From the NCBI RefSeq assembly GCF_014203595.1, contig NZ_JACHJK010000004.1:517964-581963 (forward strand): a DNA stretch of 64,000 nucleotides, read 5' to 3'. The stretch comes from Streptomyces echinatus. Its GTDB lineage: Bacteria; Actinomycetota; Actinomycetes; Streptomycetales; Streptomycetaceae. Within the stretch, counting starts at the first letter, position 1. Each line of letters starts with the position of its first letter. The notes beneath the pieces are model-generated. The model searched no databases. It was not told the origin of the DNA and saw only the letters and a program-made list of their open reading frames with translations. The position numbers were made by a program, and so were the translations under genes. Positions 36,022-44,515 of this stretch are shown one piece after another.

Positions 36022-36795
36022 TTGAGCCGTAGAACGATCCGAAATTCGCGCCTGAAGTCCGCCGTGATGGTGGGTACGGGTGCGCTCGCCGTTGCGCTCA
36101 ACGTGCTTCCGGGCACGGTGGCCGCCGCCGACGCGATCGACCGGCGCAGCGCCGGCCGTGAGGTGGAGGAGTACGGTCCGGCAGACCTGAACGCGGCGAT
36201 CGCCGACGCGATCGCCCGGGCCGCCTACGAGAACGTGGCTCTGAAGCAGGGTGCGTACAGCCCCGGCTACGACGACAACGACCACTACGGCCCCCAGGGA
36301 CCCCAGGGACACGAGGGCAAGCCGGGCAAGCCGGGCAAGCCCGGCAAGCAGGGTCCGCAGGGTCCGCAGGGTCCGCAGGGCGCCCAGGGCGCTCAGGGCG
36401 CGCAGGGTGCCGGCGGTACCGGTACGCAGGGTCCGCAGGGTGCACAGGGCGCGCAGGGTGCGCAGGGTGCCGGCGGTACCGGTACGCAGGGTCCGCAGGG
36501 TGCACAGGGTGCACAGGGCGCGCAGGGTGCTCAGGGTGCGCAGGGCGCCCAGGGTGCCGGCCTGAGCACCTACGTCAGGACCGCGGGAGTCAGCCAGGGC
36601 ACGCAGGCGACCGTCTTCTGCGACACCGGTGACATCGCCACCGGCGGTGGCTTCGAGGCGGGCAACGGTTCCCCGGGCAGGAGCGTCCCGGTTCCCACGG
36701 TGAACGGTGCCACGCCGATCGGGTGGCAGGCCACCCAGACCGGCCAGGGCAACGGCATCACCGCCTGGGTGGTCTGTGCCAACGTGACGCCGTAA
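36022..36795 (+). CDS. Secreted collagen-like protein
   Basis: A 257-residue secreted protein. A TTG start after GGAAGG gives a signal peptide (basic [10 protein letters not shown], then a hydrophobic core, cleavage near VAAADA). Residues about 32-89 are helical and charged. Residues 90-180 are Gly-X-Y repeats, rich in GPQ, GAQ and GKP, broken twice by the spacer [10 protein letters not shown]-terminal domain of about 77 residues with two Cys (FCDTGD, VVCANV) likely drives trimerisation. Gln and Ala dominate X/Y, and few Thr occur. It lies inside the rhamnose operon, so it is a candidate glycoprotein. The recipient structure is unknown. Confidence 0.9.
   Translation: MSRRTIRNSRLKSAVMVGTGALAVALNVLPGTVAAADAIDRRSAGREVEEYGPADLNAAIADAIARAAYENVALKQGAYSPGYDDNDHYGPQGPQGHEGKPGKPGKPGKQGPQGPQGPQGAQGAQGAQGAGGTGTQGPQGAQGAQGAQGAGGTGTQGPQGAQGAQGAQGAQGAQGAQGAGLSTYVRTAGVSQGTQATVFCDTGDIATGGGFEAGNGSPGRSVPVPTVNGATPIGWQATQTGQGNGITAWVVCANVTP
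36355..36555. repeat. Collagen-like coding repeats (GGTCCGCAG / GGCGCGCAG)
   Basis: Nine-base units encoding Gly-Pro-Gln and Gly-Ala-Gln are tandemly arrayed, and a longer block with GCCGGCGGTACCGGTACG is present twice (from about 36411 and 36471). Unit number can change by slippage or recombination. Confidence 0.85.
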
Positions 36796-36839
36796 CTTCT
36801 GGCGCGGCATTTTCATCCGCCCATCCGGGAATGAGAGAT

Positions 36840-36870
36840 GGTGCCCCGGGACTCCGGTCCTGCGGGCACC
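36840..36870 (+). terminator. Hairpin after collagen-like gene
   Basis: GGTGCCC and GGGCACC pair across a 17-nt loop that itself contains GGGACTCC-type pairing, between the collagen-like gene and rmlB. It may be a partial terminator or a processing signal that sets different levels of the structural protein and the enzymes. Confidence 0.5.
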
Positions 36871-36917
36871 GCCTCCATTTCCGGGCGGGCAACCTGAGAG
36901 GAACCCACCGGAGAACC

Positions 36918-37892
36918 ATGCGCATCCTTGTGACCGGCGCCGCCGGATTCATTGGCTCGGAATACGTCCGTCGGCGGCTGGACTCGGATCCGGCGACGCG
37001 CATCACCGTTCTCGACAAACTCACCTATTCGGGGGTCGAGGAGAATCTCGCGCCGGTGAGGCGACACCCGGGCCACACCTTCGTCCGCGGCGACATCTGC
37101 GACCCGGACGTGGTCGACCAGGTCATGGCCGGCCAGGACGCCGTCGTCCACTTCGCCGCCGAGTCCCACGTGGACCGGTCCATCGACGGCGCGGAACCGT
37201 TCGTCCGCACCAATGTGCTGGGCACCCAGGTGCTCCTCGACGCGGCCCTGCGCCACCGCGTCGGCCGCTTCGTGCACGTCTCGACCGACGAGGTGTACGG
37301 CTCGATCGCCGAGGGCTCCTGGACCGAAGGCCGGCCCCTGGCCCCGAACTCCCCGTACTCCGCGTCGAAGGCCGGCTCCGACCTGCTGGCGCTCGCCCAC
37401 CACCGCACCCACGGCCTGGACGTGGTGGTCACCCGCTGCACCAACAACTACGGGCCGTACCAGTTCCCCGAGAAGGTCATCCCGCTCTTCATCACCAACC
37501 TCCTCGACGGCGGGACGGTCCCCCTGTACGGGGACGGCCGCAACACGCGCGACTGGCTGCACGTCTCGGACCACTGCCGGGGCATCGACCTGGTCCTGCA
37601 CGGCGGCCGGGCGGGAGAGGTCTACCACATCGGCGGCGGGACCGAGCTGACCAACCACAAGCTCACCGGGCTGCTGCTGGACGCCGTCGGCGCCGGCTGG
37701 GACCGGGTCGAGCACGTGGCGGACCGCAAGGGGCACGACCTGCGCTACTCGCTGGACGACGGCAAGATCCGCGAGGAGCTCGGCTATGCCCCGCGGGTGT
37801 CCTTCACCGAGGGCCTGGCCGCCACCGTCGACTGGTACCGGACGCACCGCTCCTGGTGGGAGCCGCTGAAGCGGAGGGCGGCGCTGCGATGA
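36918..37892 (+). CDS. rmlB: dTDP-glucose 4,6-dehydratase
   Basis: A 324-residue short-chain dehydrogenase/reductase that turns dTDP-glucose into the 4-keto-6-deoxy intermediate. It has GAAGFIGSEYVRR for NAD, FAAESHVDRS, the STDEVYGS motif with the catalytic Thr-Asp-Glu, and YSASKAGSD with the Tyr-x3-Lys pair. CTNNYGPYQFPEKVIP is diagnostic for RmlB. The stop overlaps the rmlD start (ATGA), implying coupling. Confidence 0.96.
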   Translation: MRILVTGAAGFIGSEYVRRRLDSDPATRITVLDKLTYSGVEENLAPVRRHPGHTFVRGDICDPDVVDQVMAGQDAVVHFAAESHVDRSIDGAEPFVRTNVLGTQVLLDAALRHRVGRFVHVSTDEVYGSIAEGSWTEGRPLAPNSPYSASKAGSDLLALAHHRTHGLDVVVTRCTNNYGPYQFPEKVIPLFITNLLDGGTVPLYGDGRNTRDWLHVSDHCRGIDLVLHGGRAGEVYHIGGGTELTNHKLTGLLLDAVGAGWDRVEHVADRKGHDLRYSLDDGKIREELGYAPRVSFTEGLAATVDWYRTHRSWWEPLKRRAALR

Positions 37893-38797
37893 CCACGAGC
37901 TGGCTGGTGACCGGCGCGCACGGCCTCCTCGGCCGGGACGTCCTGGCCGAACTCGCCACCGACCCGGACGCGGTGGTGACGGGACTGGGCCGGGACGGGC
38001 TCGACATCACCGACCCGGCGGCCGTCCGGGCGGCCGCCGCCGGTCACCAGGTGATCGTGAACTGTGCCGCCTGGACCGACGTGGACGGCGCCGAGCGGTC
38101 CGAGGCGGCGGCCACCGCCGTGAACGGCACGGGCGTCCGCCATCTCGCGCGGGCCTGCGCCGACAGCGGCGCCCTGCTGCTGCACGTCTCCACCGACTAC
38201 GTGTTCCCGGGCGACGCCCGCCTCCCGTACCCCGAGGACGCTCCGACCGGACCCGTCAACGCCTACGGGCGCGGCAAGCTGGCAGGCGAACGGGCCGTCG
38301 CCGAACTGCTCCCGCGCACCGGCTACACCGTGCGCACCGCCTGGCTCTACGGCCCCCACGGCCCGAACTTCGTGGCCACCGTGCTCGGCCTCGCCGCCCG
38401 GCGCGCGACGCTGGACGTGGTGGCCGACCAGTACGGCCAGCCGACCTGGTCCCGGGCGCTGGCGCGGCAGCTGGCCGCCCTCGGCCGACGCGCGCTGACC
38501 GGACGGGCACCGGCGGGCGTCTACCACGGCACCTCGTCCGGCCGGACCACCTGGTGCGGCCTCGCGCGGGAGACCTTCCGGCTCAGCGGTCTCGACCCCG
38601 AGCGGATCCGCCCGGTCGGCTCGGACAAGTTCCCGCGGCCGGCCCCGCGCCCGGCGTTCGGCGTACTCGGCCACGACAACTGGCGGCGGGCGGGCCTGCC
38701 GCCGCTGCCGCAGTGGGAGGACCAGCTGGCCTCGGCCCTGACGGCGCCCGCCTTCGCGGCCCTGGCCGAGGCGGCGCGGGGGACGCGGCGTCCCTGA
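37889..38797 (+). CDS. rmlD: dTDP-4-dehydrorhamnose reductase
   Basis: A 302-residue SDR enzyme, the last step to dTDP-L-rhamnose. GAHGLLGRDV binds NADPH, NCAAWTDVDGAE and STDYVF are family landmarks, and AYGRGKLAGE carries the Tyr-x3-Lys pair. It is translationally coupled to rmlB, and the strong bidirectional terminator at 38804 ends the operon. Confidence 0.95.
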   Translation: MTTSWLVTGAHGLLGRDVLAELATDPDAVVTGLGRDGLDITDPAAVRAAAAGHQVIVNCAAWTDVDGAERSEAAATAVNGTGVRHLARACADSGALLLHVSTDYVFPGDARLPYPEDAPTGPVNAYGRGKLAGERAVAELLPRTGYTVRTAWLYGPHGPNFVATVLGLAARRATLDVVADQYGQPTWSRALARQLAALGRRALTGRAPAGVYHGTSSGRTTWCGLARETFRLSGLDPERIRPVGSDKFPRPAPRPAFGVLGHDNWRRAGLPPLPQWEDQLASALTAPAFAALAEAARGTRRP

Positions 38798-38803
38798 ACG
38801 CGT

Positions 38804-38841
38804 GAGGCGCCCCGCGGGACCGGAGTCCCGCGGGGCGCCTC
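38804..38841. terminator. 17-bp perfect-stem bidirectional terminator
   Basis: GAGGCGCCCCGCGGGAC pairs exactly with its complement over a 4-nt loop between rmlD and the convergent GT2-methyltransferase gene. Confidence 0.9.
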
Positions 38842-38855
38842 GTCCGCCGTGACCG

Positions 38856-40130
38856 CTAGACCAGCAGGGGGCCGCCGCACCGAGCGGCGCCCTCCTTCAT
38901 CGCGATGAGGTTGGCGACCACGTACGAGATGTTGTTCTGGGAGTGCCACTCGCTCGGGAAGCAGGTCACCAGCCGGGACGACTGGAACCTGGCCTCCAGG
39001 TCCGGCACGTAAGCGCGGTACTGGTTGTCCGTGTAGTACCAGAACGAGTTCTCGTTGTAGTAGGCGACGTGCGTCGGGTCCTGGTACGCGCCGCGGCCGT
39101 CGGAGCTGGGCGTCATGGTGAGGAGCATGCCGCCGGGGGCGAGCAGCCGGTAGAGCTCGTTGATCAGCGGCACCTTCTGGGGCACGTACTCCAGGAAGTC
39201 CACCGCCCGCATCAGCCCGACGGAGTCGTCGGGCAGGTCGAGCTTCCCGGGCAGGGTCGCGACGATGTCGACGCCCTTGCCCGGCCGCTGGTCCACGCCG
39301 AGGTATCCCGGCGGCTTGCGGAGGGCGGCACCGAGGTCCAGCGCGAGCAGCCCGCGCCGGTGGGTCCAGGCAAGGGCGTTGGCCTCGATGTACTTGTCGT
39401 ACAGGGCGACCGTCTCGCGCTGGATGTGGGCGTTGATCTCCGGGTCGCGCTGGGTGTTGTCCTTGTGCATGCGCTGCAGGTAGAGACACCGCTGGACGTG
39501 GTGGAAGTCCCCGAGGTGGAACAGGCGGCACATCAGGTCCTGGTCGTCCAGGACGGTACGGGACGCGTCGTACCCGCCGGCCTTCTCGTAGGCCTTCTTG
39601 CGGAACGCCCGCACATGGTTGGGGGCATACCAGATGTAGGCGACGTTGTGCGGTGTCGGCGGCATGGTCTGGGCCTGGAGCAGCTTGCGGCCGTCGACCC
39701 GCACCTCGCTGTACTGCCAGCCGTAGGACTCGTTGAAGCGGGTGTCGTCCCGCTTGCCTTCCGCGGTGATCTGGGCGGTGTTGCTGAAGACGAAGACGGC
39801 CTCGGGATGTGCGTCGAACGCCTTGCCGAGCTCCGCCAGACACGCCTTGGCCAGCAGATCGTCGTGGTCCAGCTCCACGAGGATCTCGCCGCGCGCCAGT
39901 TCACAGGCCCGGCGCTTGGCCGCTCCGACCCCGGTGACGTCGTCCGCGATCTCCACCCGGATCCGCTCGTCGGGGTACTCCGGCCGCCACCGGGCGCCGT
40001 TGTTGAGCAGGACGATCCACTCCCAGTCCGGACAGGTCTGCGCCTGCAGCGTCGCGAGGCACTCGTCCAGATAGCGGGGCCGGTGGCTGGGGGTGAAGAC
40101 GGAGAACCTCGGTGTCGCCGTCGACGTCAT
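38856..40130 (-). CDS. Bifunctional GT2 glycosyltransferase / SAM-methyltransferase-like fusion
   Basis: A 424-residue soluble protein. Residues 1-235 are a GT-A domain: FSVFTPSHRPRYLDECL, then LVELDHDDLLAKACL with the DxD-like metal site. Residues about 262-410 resemble a class I methyltransferase: LDLGAALRKPPGYLGVD, LPDDSVGLMRAVDFLEYV and LAPGGMLLTMTPS, although the Gly-rich loop is degenerate. It could add and then methylate a sugar such as rhamnose, whose O-methylation is common (inference). The ATG overlaps the stop of the upstream TPR gene (ATGA). Confidence 0.85.
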   Translation of the reverse strand: MTSTATPRFSVFTPSHRPRYLDECLATLQAQTCPDWEWIVLLNNGARWRPEYPDERIRVEIADDVTGVGAAKRRACELARGEILVELDHDDLLAKACLAELGKAFDAHPEAVFVFSNTAQITAEGKRDDTRFNESYGWQYSEVRVDGRKLLQAQTMPPTPHNVAYIWYAPNHVRAFRKKAYEKAGGYDASRTVLDDQDLMCRLFHLGDFHHVQRCLYLQRMHKDNTQRDPEINAHIQRETVALYDKYIEANALAWTHRRGLLALDLGAALRKPPGYLGVDQRPGKGVDIVATLPGKLDLPDDSVGLMRAVDFLEYVPQKVPLINELYRLLAPGGMLLTMTPSSDGRGAYQDPTHVAYYNENSFWYYTDNQYRAYVPDLEARFQSSRLVTCFPSEWHSQNNISYVVANLIAMKEGAARCGGPLLV

Positions 40131-40765
40131 CTGGAACTCCCTGCGTGGCTCGAGGTCGGTGCGGGGCTCACTGCGTCCCGGAACGATTCCGGGACCTGGG
40201 ACAGGACCTGGTGATCGGCGGCGACCGCCCGGCGGAAAGCCTCCTCGGCCTCGGCGTCACGGTCGTACTTCGCGAGGATCAGGCCCAGTTGCAGCTGCAT
40301 CACGGATGACTTCGGGCTGGTGGCAACGGCCCGTTTCAGCAGCCCGATGGCCCGGTCGGGCTCGGTCGCCGCGACCAGGTTCGCCTCGCTGTAGAGGGCG
40401 GAGGTGAAGGCGGGATCGGTCTTCAGCGCGTTCTCGTAGGCCGAACGGGCCTGCTCCGTCCTGCCGTTCATCTGCTCGATCAGCCCCAGGCGGTACCAGG
40501 CGTCCTTGTTCCCCGGGTCCAGTTTCAGCACGCGCCGGTAGATCTCGGCCGCCCCTGCGGAATCCTGTTGCGCCTGACGTTGCAGGCCGGTTCGCAGGAG
40601 CGCGTCCGTCTCCTTCGTCTCCTTGCCCCGAGCGCTCTGCCGGGTCACCGACGAGGCCTTGGATTCCGATGGTTCGGCCGACGGGGAATGAACGGCCCAT
40701 ACGGTCACGCCGATTGCGGCCGTCACTGTCCCGGCGAGCCCTGCCCACATTTTCCTGTGTTTCAC
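40127..40765 (-). CDS. Membrane-anchored TPR protein (module copy A)
   Basis: A 212-residue protein: GTG start with VKHRKMWAGL, one membrane helix (AGTVTAAIGVTVWAV, about 9-24), a charged linker, then at least three TPR units from residue 75, for example IYRRVLKLDPGNKDAWYRLG. Its likely position is outside the membrane. It is coupled to the GT2-methyltransferase gene (ATGA) and divergent from a GT2 gene. It is a paralogue of the gene at 42158. TPRs could bind the collagen-like protein or the transferases (inference). Confidence 0.83.
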   Translation of the reverse strand: MKHRKMWAGLAGTVTAAIGVTVWAVHSPSAEPSESKASSVTRQSARGKETKETDALLRTGLQRQAQQDSAGAAEIYRRVLKLDPGNKDAWYRLGLIEQMNGRTEQARSAYENALKTDPAFTSALYSEANLVAATEPDRAIGLLKRAVATSPKSSVMQLQLGLILAKYDRDAEAEEAFRRAVAADHQVLSQVPESFRDAVSPAPTSSHAGSSR

Positions 40766-41001
40766 GTTGTCACATCTCGTGGAATGGTGGAGGACGGATG
40801 GATTGGCTTTTCCCAGGTGGCCGTCACCGACGTTACGAGGCGGCCCCGACGGCGCCGCCGTTCGCCAGGCGCTCCAAACCGCAAACCACTCGGATGTACG
40901 AGCCGGAAACGGATTTCCCGGACCAGCCTCTTTGCATGGCCGGTAACGGCTGGATACCGTCCCGCATCGGTTGTGTGCCGCTGCCGAGATGGATGTGATC
41001 C

Positions 41002-42117
41002 GTGAAGCGAACGGTCTGTCTGAACATGATCGTGAAGGACGAGGCACCTGTGATCCGGCGTTGTCTCGAATCCGTACGCCCTTTGATCGACACCTGGGTC
41101 ATCGTCGACACCGGCTCGACCGACGGCACCCAGGACGTGATCCGTGACGTCTACCGCGATCTGCCGGGAGAACTGCACGAAAGGCCCTGGAAGGGGTACG
41201 ACGGCAGCCGCACCGAGGCGATCGAACTCGCCCGGGACAGCGCGGACTTCCTGTTCTTCATCGACGCCGACGACGTGATGGAGGTGGAGCCCGGATTTCG
41301 TATGCCGGAGCTGACCCACGACGCCTACAAGGTCAGCATCCATTACGACGGCTTCGTCTACTGGCGCCCCGGCCTGGTCTCGGCCCGGCTGCCCTGGCGG
41401 TACGTCGGAGTTCTGCACGAGTACATCGACTGCGACACACCGTTCACGCTCGGCGCCCTCGAAGGCGCCCGCATGGTCATCGTGGGCGGCGGGGGCCGCC
41501 GCAGGAACGAAGGGGTACGGGAGAAGTACCTGCGCGACGCGCGGGTCCTCCAGGAGGGTCTCGCCAAGGAGCCCGGCAACGCCCGCTACGCCTTCTACCT
41601 CGCGCAGAGCTGGCGCGACGCGGGAGAGGCGGAGAAGGCGATCGAGGCGTACGACCGGCGGACCACGATGGGCGGCTGGGACGAAGAGGTCTACTGCGCC
41701 CACCTGGCGGCCGCGAGGATCGCGGAGGCCATCGACCGGCCGCCGACCGAGGTGATGGACCGCTACCTGCGTGCCTACGAGAGCCTGCCCTCGCGCGCCG
41801 AGGCCCTGGCCGACCTCGCGCGGCTGTGCCGCGTCAAGGGGCAGCGCTGGCCCCTCGCCTACATGTACGCACGGCAGGCGGCACGCATCCCGTACCCGGT
41901 CGACGGCCTGCTCGTCGAGCCCAGCTGGTACGACTGGCAGACGCTGGACGAACTGGCGGTGGCCGCGTTCTGGGTCGGGGAGTACGAGGAGTCGGCGAGC
42001 TGCTCCGAACGTCTGTTGGAAGGAGGCAAGTTGCCCGAGGAGCACCGCGAGCGGGTGAGGCAGAACCTCGAGCTCGCCCGGCAGCGCCTCGGCCCGGGGG
42101 AACTCGCGCGGGCCTGA
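41002..42117 (+). CDS. GT2 glycosyltransferase with TPR-like tail (module copy A)
   Basis: A 371-residue cytosolic glycosyltransferase. KRTVCLNMIVKDEAPVIRRC and VDTGSTDGTQDVI are the N-terminal GT-A signature; FFIDADDVMEV is the DxD site. The second half has TPR-like helices (ARYAFYLAQSWRDAGEAEKAI). This build occurs in bacterial protein- and peptide-glycosylating GT2 enzymes such as SunS-like and Bacillus exosporium transferases (family knowledge). It starts with GTG at 41002 in GATGTGATCC context. It is paralogous to the gene at 42916. Confidence 0.88.
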   Translation: MKRTVCLNMIVKDEAPVIRRCLESVRPLIDTWVIVDTGSTDGTQDVIRDVYRDLPGELHERPWKGYDGSRTEAIELARDSADFLFFIDADDVMEVEPGFRMPELTHDAYKVSIHYDGFVYWRPGLVSARLPWRYVGVLHEYIDCDTPFTLGALEGARMVIVGGGGRRRNEGVREKYLRDARVLQEGLAKEPGNARYAFYLAQSWRDAGEAEKAIEAYDRRTTMGGWDEEVYCAHLAAARIAEAIDRPPTEVMDRYLRAYESLPSRAEALADLARLCRVKGQRWPLAYMYARQAARIPYPVDGLLVEPSWYDWQTLDELAVAAFWVGEYEESASCSERLLEGGKLPEEHRERVRQNLELARQRLGPGELARA

Positions 42118-42157
42118 GGAGCGTGAGCCGGAGAGGGTCTCCGGGCGCGGTCCGGAC

Positions 42158-42757
42158 TCAGTCCCGGCTCTCCGGCCCGGGGGACGCCGAATCCCTGAAC
42201 TCCTCCGGCACTTCGTTGATCAGGGAGGGGTCGATGGCGACGGCCCTTCGGAATGCGACCGCGGCCTTGTCGGCGTCCTCCTTCCGCGCCCAGATGCGTC
42301 CGAGATGCAGATGCGCCGTGGCCGCCTTCGGATCGGTGTCGGTCGCACGCTCCAGAAGCGCCACGGCCCGGTCGGGGGCGCTCGTCTCGAACAGAAGCGC
42401 CTCGTTGAAGAGGGCCGGCGGGAATGCCGGATCGATCCGCAGGCTCCGTTCATAGGCCGCACGGGCATCGTCCGTGTTTCCGACTTCCTGGGCGACGACC
42501 CCGAGGTTGAACCAGGCGAACTTGTTGTCCGGTTCCAGATCCAGTGCACGCTTGTAGGACCGGGCGGCCGCTTTGGGGTCGTGATTCTGGTCCTGAAGAA
42601 TTCCCTTCTGCAGCAACGCGTCGGCATCCTCGTACGCCGGGGGCGGGGCCTTGGATTCCGAGGAGGCCACGGTCCGGGACTGAATCGCCCACGCCGCGAC
42701 TACGGTGGCGACAGCGGCCACACCGATAAGACCTGCCAGCAAAGTGTTGTGTTTCAC
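42158..42757 (-). CDS. Membrane-anchored TPR protein (module copy B)
   Basis: A 199-residue paralogue of the gene at 40127. It opens VKHNTLLAGLIGV, has one helix to about residue 22, a Ser/Pro-rich linker, and TPR units such as SYKRALDLEPDNKFAWFNLG. Sequence after the stop codon differs, and no glycosyltransferase-methyltransferase follows this copy, so only the divergent pair was duplicated. The GTG start sits in the conserved GATGTGACA context. Confidence 0.83.
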   Translation of the reverse strand: MKHNTLLAGLIGVAAVATVVAAWAIQSRTVASSESKAPPPAYEDADALLQKGILQDQNHDPKAAARSYKRALDLEPDNKFAWFNLGVVAQEVGNTDDARAAYERSLRIDPAFPPALFNEALLFETSAPDRAVALLERATDTDPKAATAHLHLGRIWARKEDADKAAVAFRRAVAIDPSLINEVPEEFRDSASPGPESRD

Positions 42758-42915
42758 TGTGTCACATCTCGTGGAAGAGTGGATTGCGGATCGAAATGCC
42801 TCGCCCCGAACGGCCGCCACCGATGCTAGGGGGACGTTCCGAAGGCGCCGCTCTTCGGCGGGAGTCCGAAACTTGCGAACCACCCGGATGTACGAGTCGT
42901 GAAGAGGGTTTTTGC

Positions 42916-44043
42916 ATGGGCCCCGTGAAGCGAACGGTCTGTCTGAACATGATCGTGAAGGACGAGGCACCGGTGATCCGGCGTTGTCTCGAATCCGTAC
43001 GCCCTTTGGTCGACTCCTGGGTCATCGTCGACACCGGCTCGACCGACGGCACCCAGGACGTGATCCGTGACGTCTACCGCGATCTGCCGGGAGAACTGCA
43101 CGAAAGGCCCTGGAGGGGATTCGACGGCAGCCGCACCGAGGCGATCGAACTCGCCCGCGACCGCGCGGACTACCTGCTCTTCGTGGACGCCGACGACGCG
43201 ATGGCGGTGGACCCGGACTTTCGTATGCCGGAGCTGACCCTCGACGCCTACCGGGTCGACGTCAGCAGCGGGCCCGCCCGGTACCGGCGCCGCGCCCTGG
43301 TCTCGACCCGGTTGCCCTGGCGGTACGTCGGGGTCCTGCACGAGTACCTCGACTGCGCTGCGCCGTACAGCGTCGGGACGCTCGAAGGGCCCACCCTGGT
43401 CATCCTGGGGGGCGGCGGGCGCGGCAGGGGCAAGAGCCGGCGCGAGAAGTACCTGGGAGACGCCGAGATCCTCAGGCGGGGCCTGACCGAGGAGCCGGAC
43501 AACGCGCGATACGTGTTCTACCTGGCCCAGAGCCTGCGCTTCGCCGACGAGCCCGAGCAGGCGATCGAGGCCTACGACCGCCGGGCGGGCATGGGGGGCT
43601 GGGACGAGGAGGTCTACTGCGCCCGCCTGTTCGCCGCACGCCTGGCCGAAGGGCTGGGCCGGCCGCCGGCCGAGGTGATGGGCCGTTACCTCGGCGCGCA
43701 CGAGAGCCGGCCGGCACGCGCCGAGGCGCTCGGCGAACTCGCGCGCTGGTGCCGCCTCAACGGCGAGCGCTGGCCGCTGGCCTACCTGTTCGCGCGGCAG
43801 GCGGCACGCCTGCCGTATCCGGGTGACGACCACCTGTTCGTCGAGCCCGCCTGGTACGAGTGGCAGACGCTGGACGAACTGGCGGTGGCCGCGTTCTGGG
43901 TCGGGGAGTACGAGGAATCGAAGGCCTGCGCCGAACGCCTGCTGGCGCGGGGCACGTTGCCCGACGCGCATCGTGAGCGTGTGCTCTGCAATCTCGGCCT
44001 CGCCCGGAGCCGGCTGCCCGCGGAGGAACTCGTCGGAACCTGA
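42916..44043 (+). CDS. GT2 glycosyltransferase with TPR-like tail (module copy B)
   Basis: A 375-residue paralogue of the gene at 41002, nearly identical in the first 70 residues (RTVCLNMIVKDEAPVIRRC, VDTGSTDGT, LFVDADDAM) and diverging most near residues 95-120, where acceptor contact is expected in GT-A enzymes. Start is ATG at 42916, three codons before a GTG that matches the start of the paralogue. The two copies probably modify different acceptors or add sequential sugars (inference). Confidence 0.88.
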   Translation: MGPVKRTVCLNMIVKDEAPVIRRCLESVRPLVDSWVIVDTGSTDGTQDVIRDVYRDLPGELHERPWRGFDGSRTEAIELARDRADYLLFVDADDAMAVDPDFRMPELTLDAYRVDVSSGPARYRRRALVSTRLPWRYVGVLHEYLDCAAPYSVGTLEGPTLVILGGGGRGRGKSRREKYLGDAEILRRGLTEEPDNARYVFYLAQSLRFADEPEQAIEAYDRRAGMGGWDEEVYCARLFAARLAEGLGRPPAEVMGRYLGAHESRPARAEALGELARWCRLNGERWPLAYLFARQAARLPYPGDDHLFVEPAWYEWQTLDELAVAAFWVGEYEESKACAERLLARGTLPDAHRERVLCNLGLARSRLPAEELVGT

Positions 44044-44164
44044 GACGAACACCCAGGCGGCCGGTCCGGGCCGGACAGGGGGGCGGAGGGCACCGCGATG
44101 CCGGCGGAGGGCACCGCGATGGCCGCGAAGAGCACTGTGCCGGCGGCGGAGGGCCCCCTGGCGG

Positions 44165-44515
44165 TCAGCCGGGATCGCCGAGGAACTCCCCGCCGTCGAC
44201 GACCGTGGCGGTGACCGCCGGGTTGGCCATCAGGGCGATGACCATCGCCGCGACGTCGTCCGGCTGCCCGGGGTGCGCGATCAGCTGGCGGTTGGCCGGG
44301 TGCACGCCGATGCCGCCGGGGCTGACCGCGTTCACCCGGAGCGGGCCGAGTTCGTAGGCGGCGTTGCGGGCCAGGGCCTCGATCGCGCCGTGCAGTGTTC
44401 CCCACACCCCGCGTCCGTCCGACGGGCGCCGGCTGCTGGAGCCCGGCAGCAGGGTGACCGACCCGCCGTCCCGCAGCCGCCCGGCGGCCGCCCGGACCAG
44501 GCCGGCAGCCGTCCC
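44165..44515 (-). pseudogene. Short-chain dehydrogenase C-terminal remnant
   Basis: The minus strand encodes LRDGGSVTLLPGSSSRRP, LHGAIEALARNAAYELGPLRVNAVSPGG and a close at VVDGGEFLG. These are the last two thirds of a classical SDR, but the Rossmann N-terminus is missing and the catalytic Tyr-x3-Lys is not intact. The 5' side stops where a plus-strand regulator fragment begins. Confidence 0.75.

Noticed and set aside
36355..36555. CRISPR array
   Set aside because: The regular repeats encode Gly-X-Y triplets and have no unique spacers.
40127..44043. Insertion-sequence-driven duplication
   Set aside because: No transposase, terminal inverted repeats or target duplications are visible around the modules.
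44080..44121. GGCGGAGGGCACCGCGATG direct repeat as a regulatory site
   Set aside because: Two copies only, in a region of degraded genes, and likely a slippage remnant.
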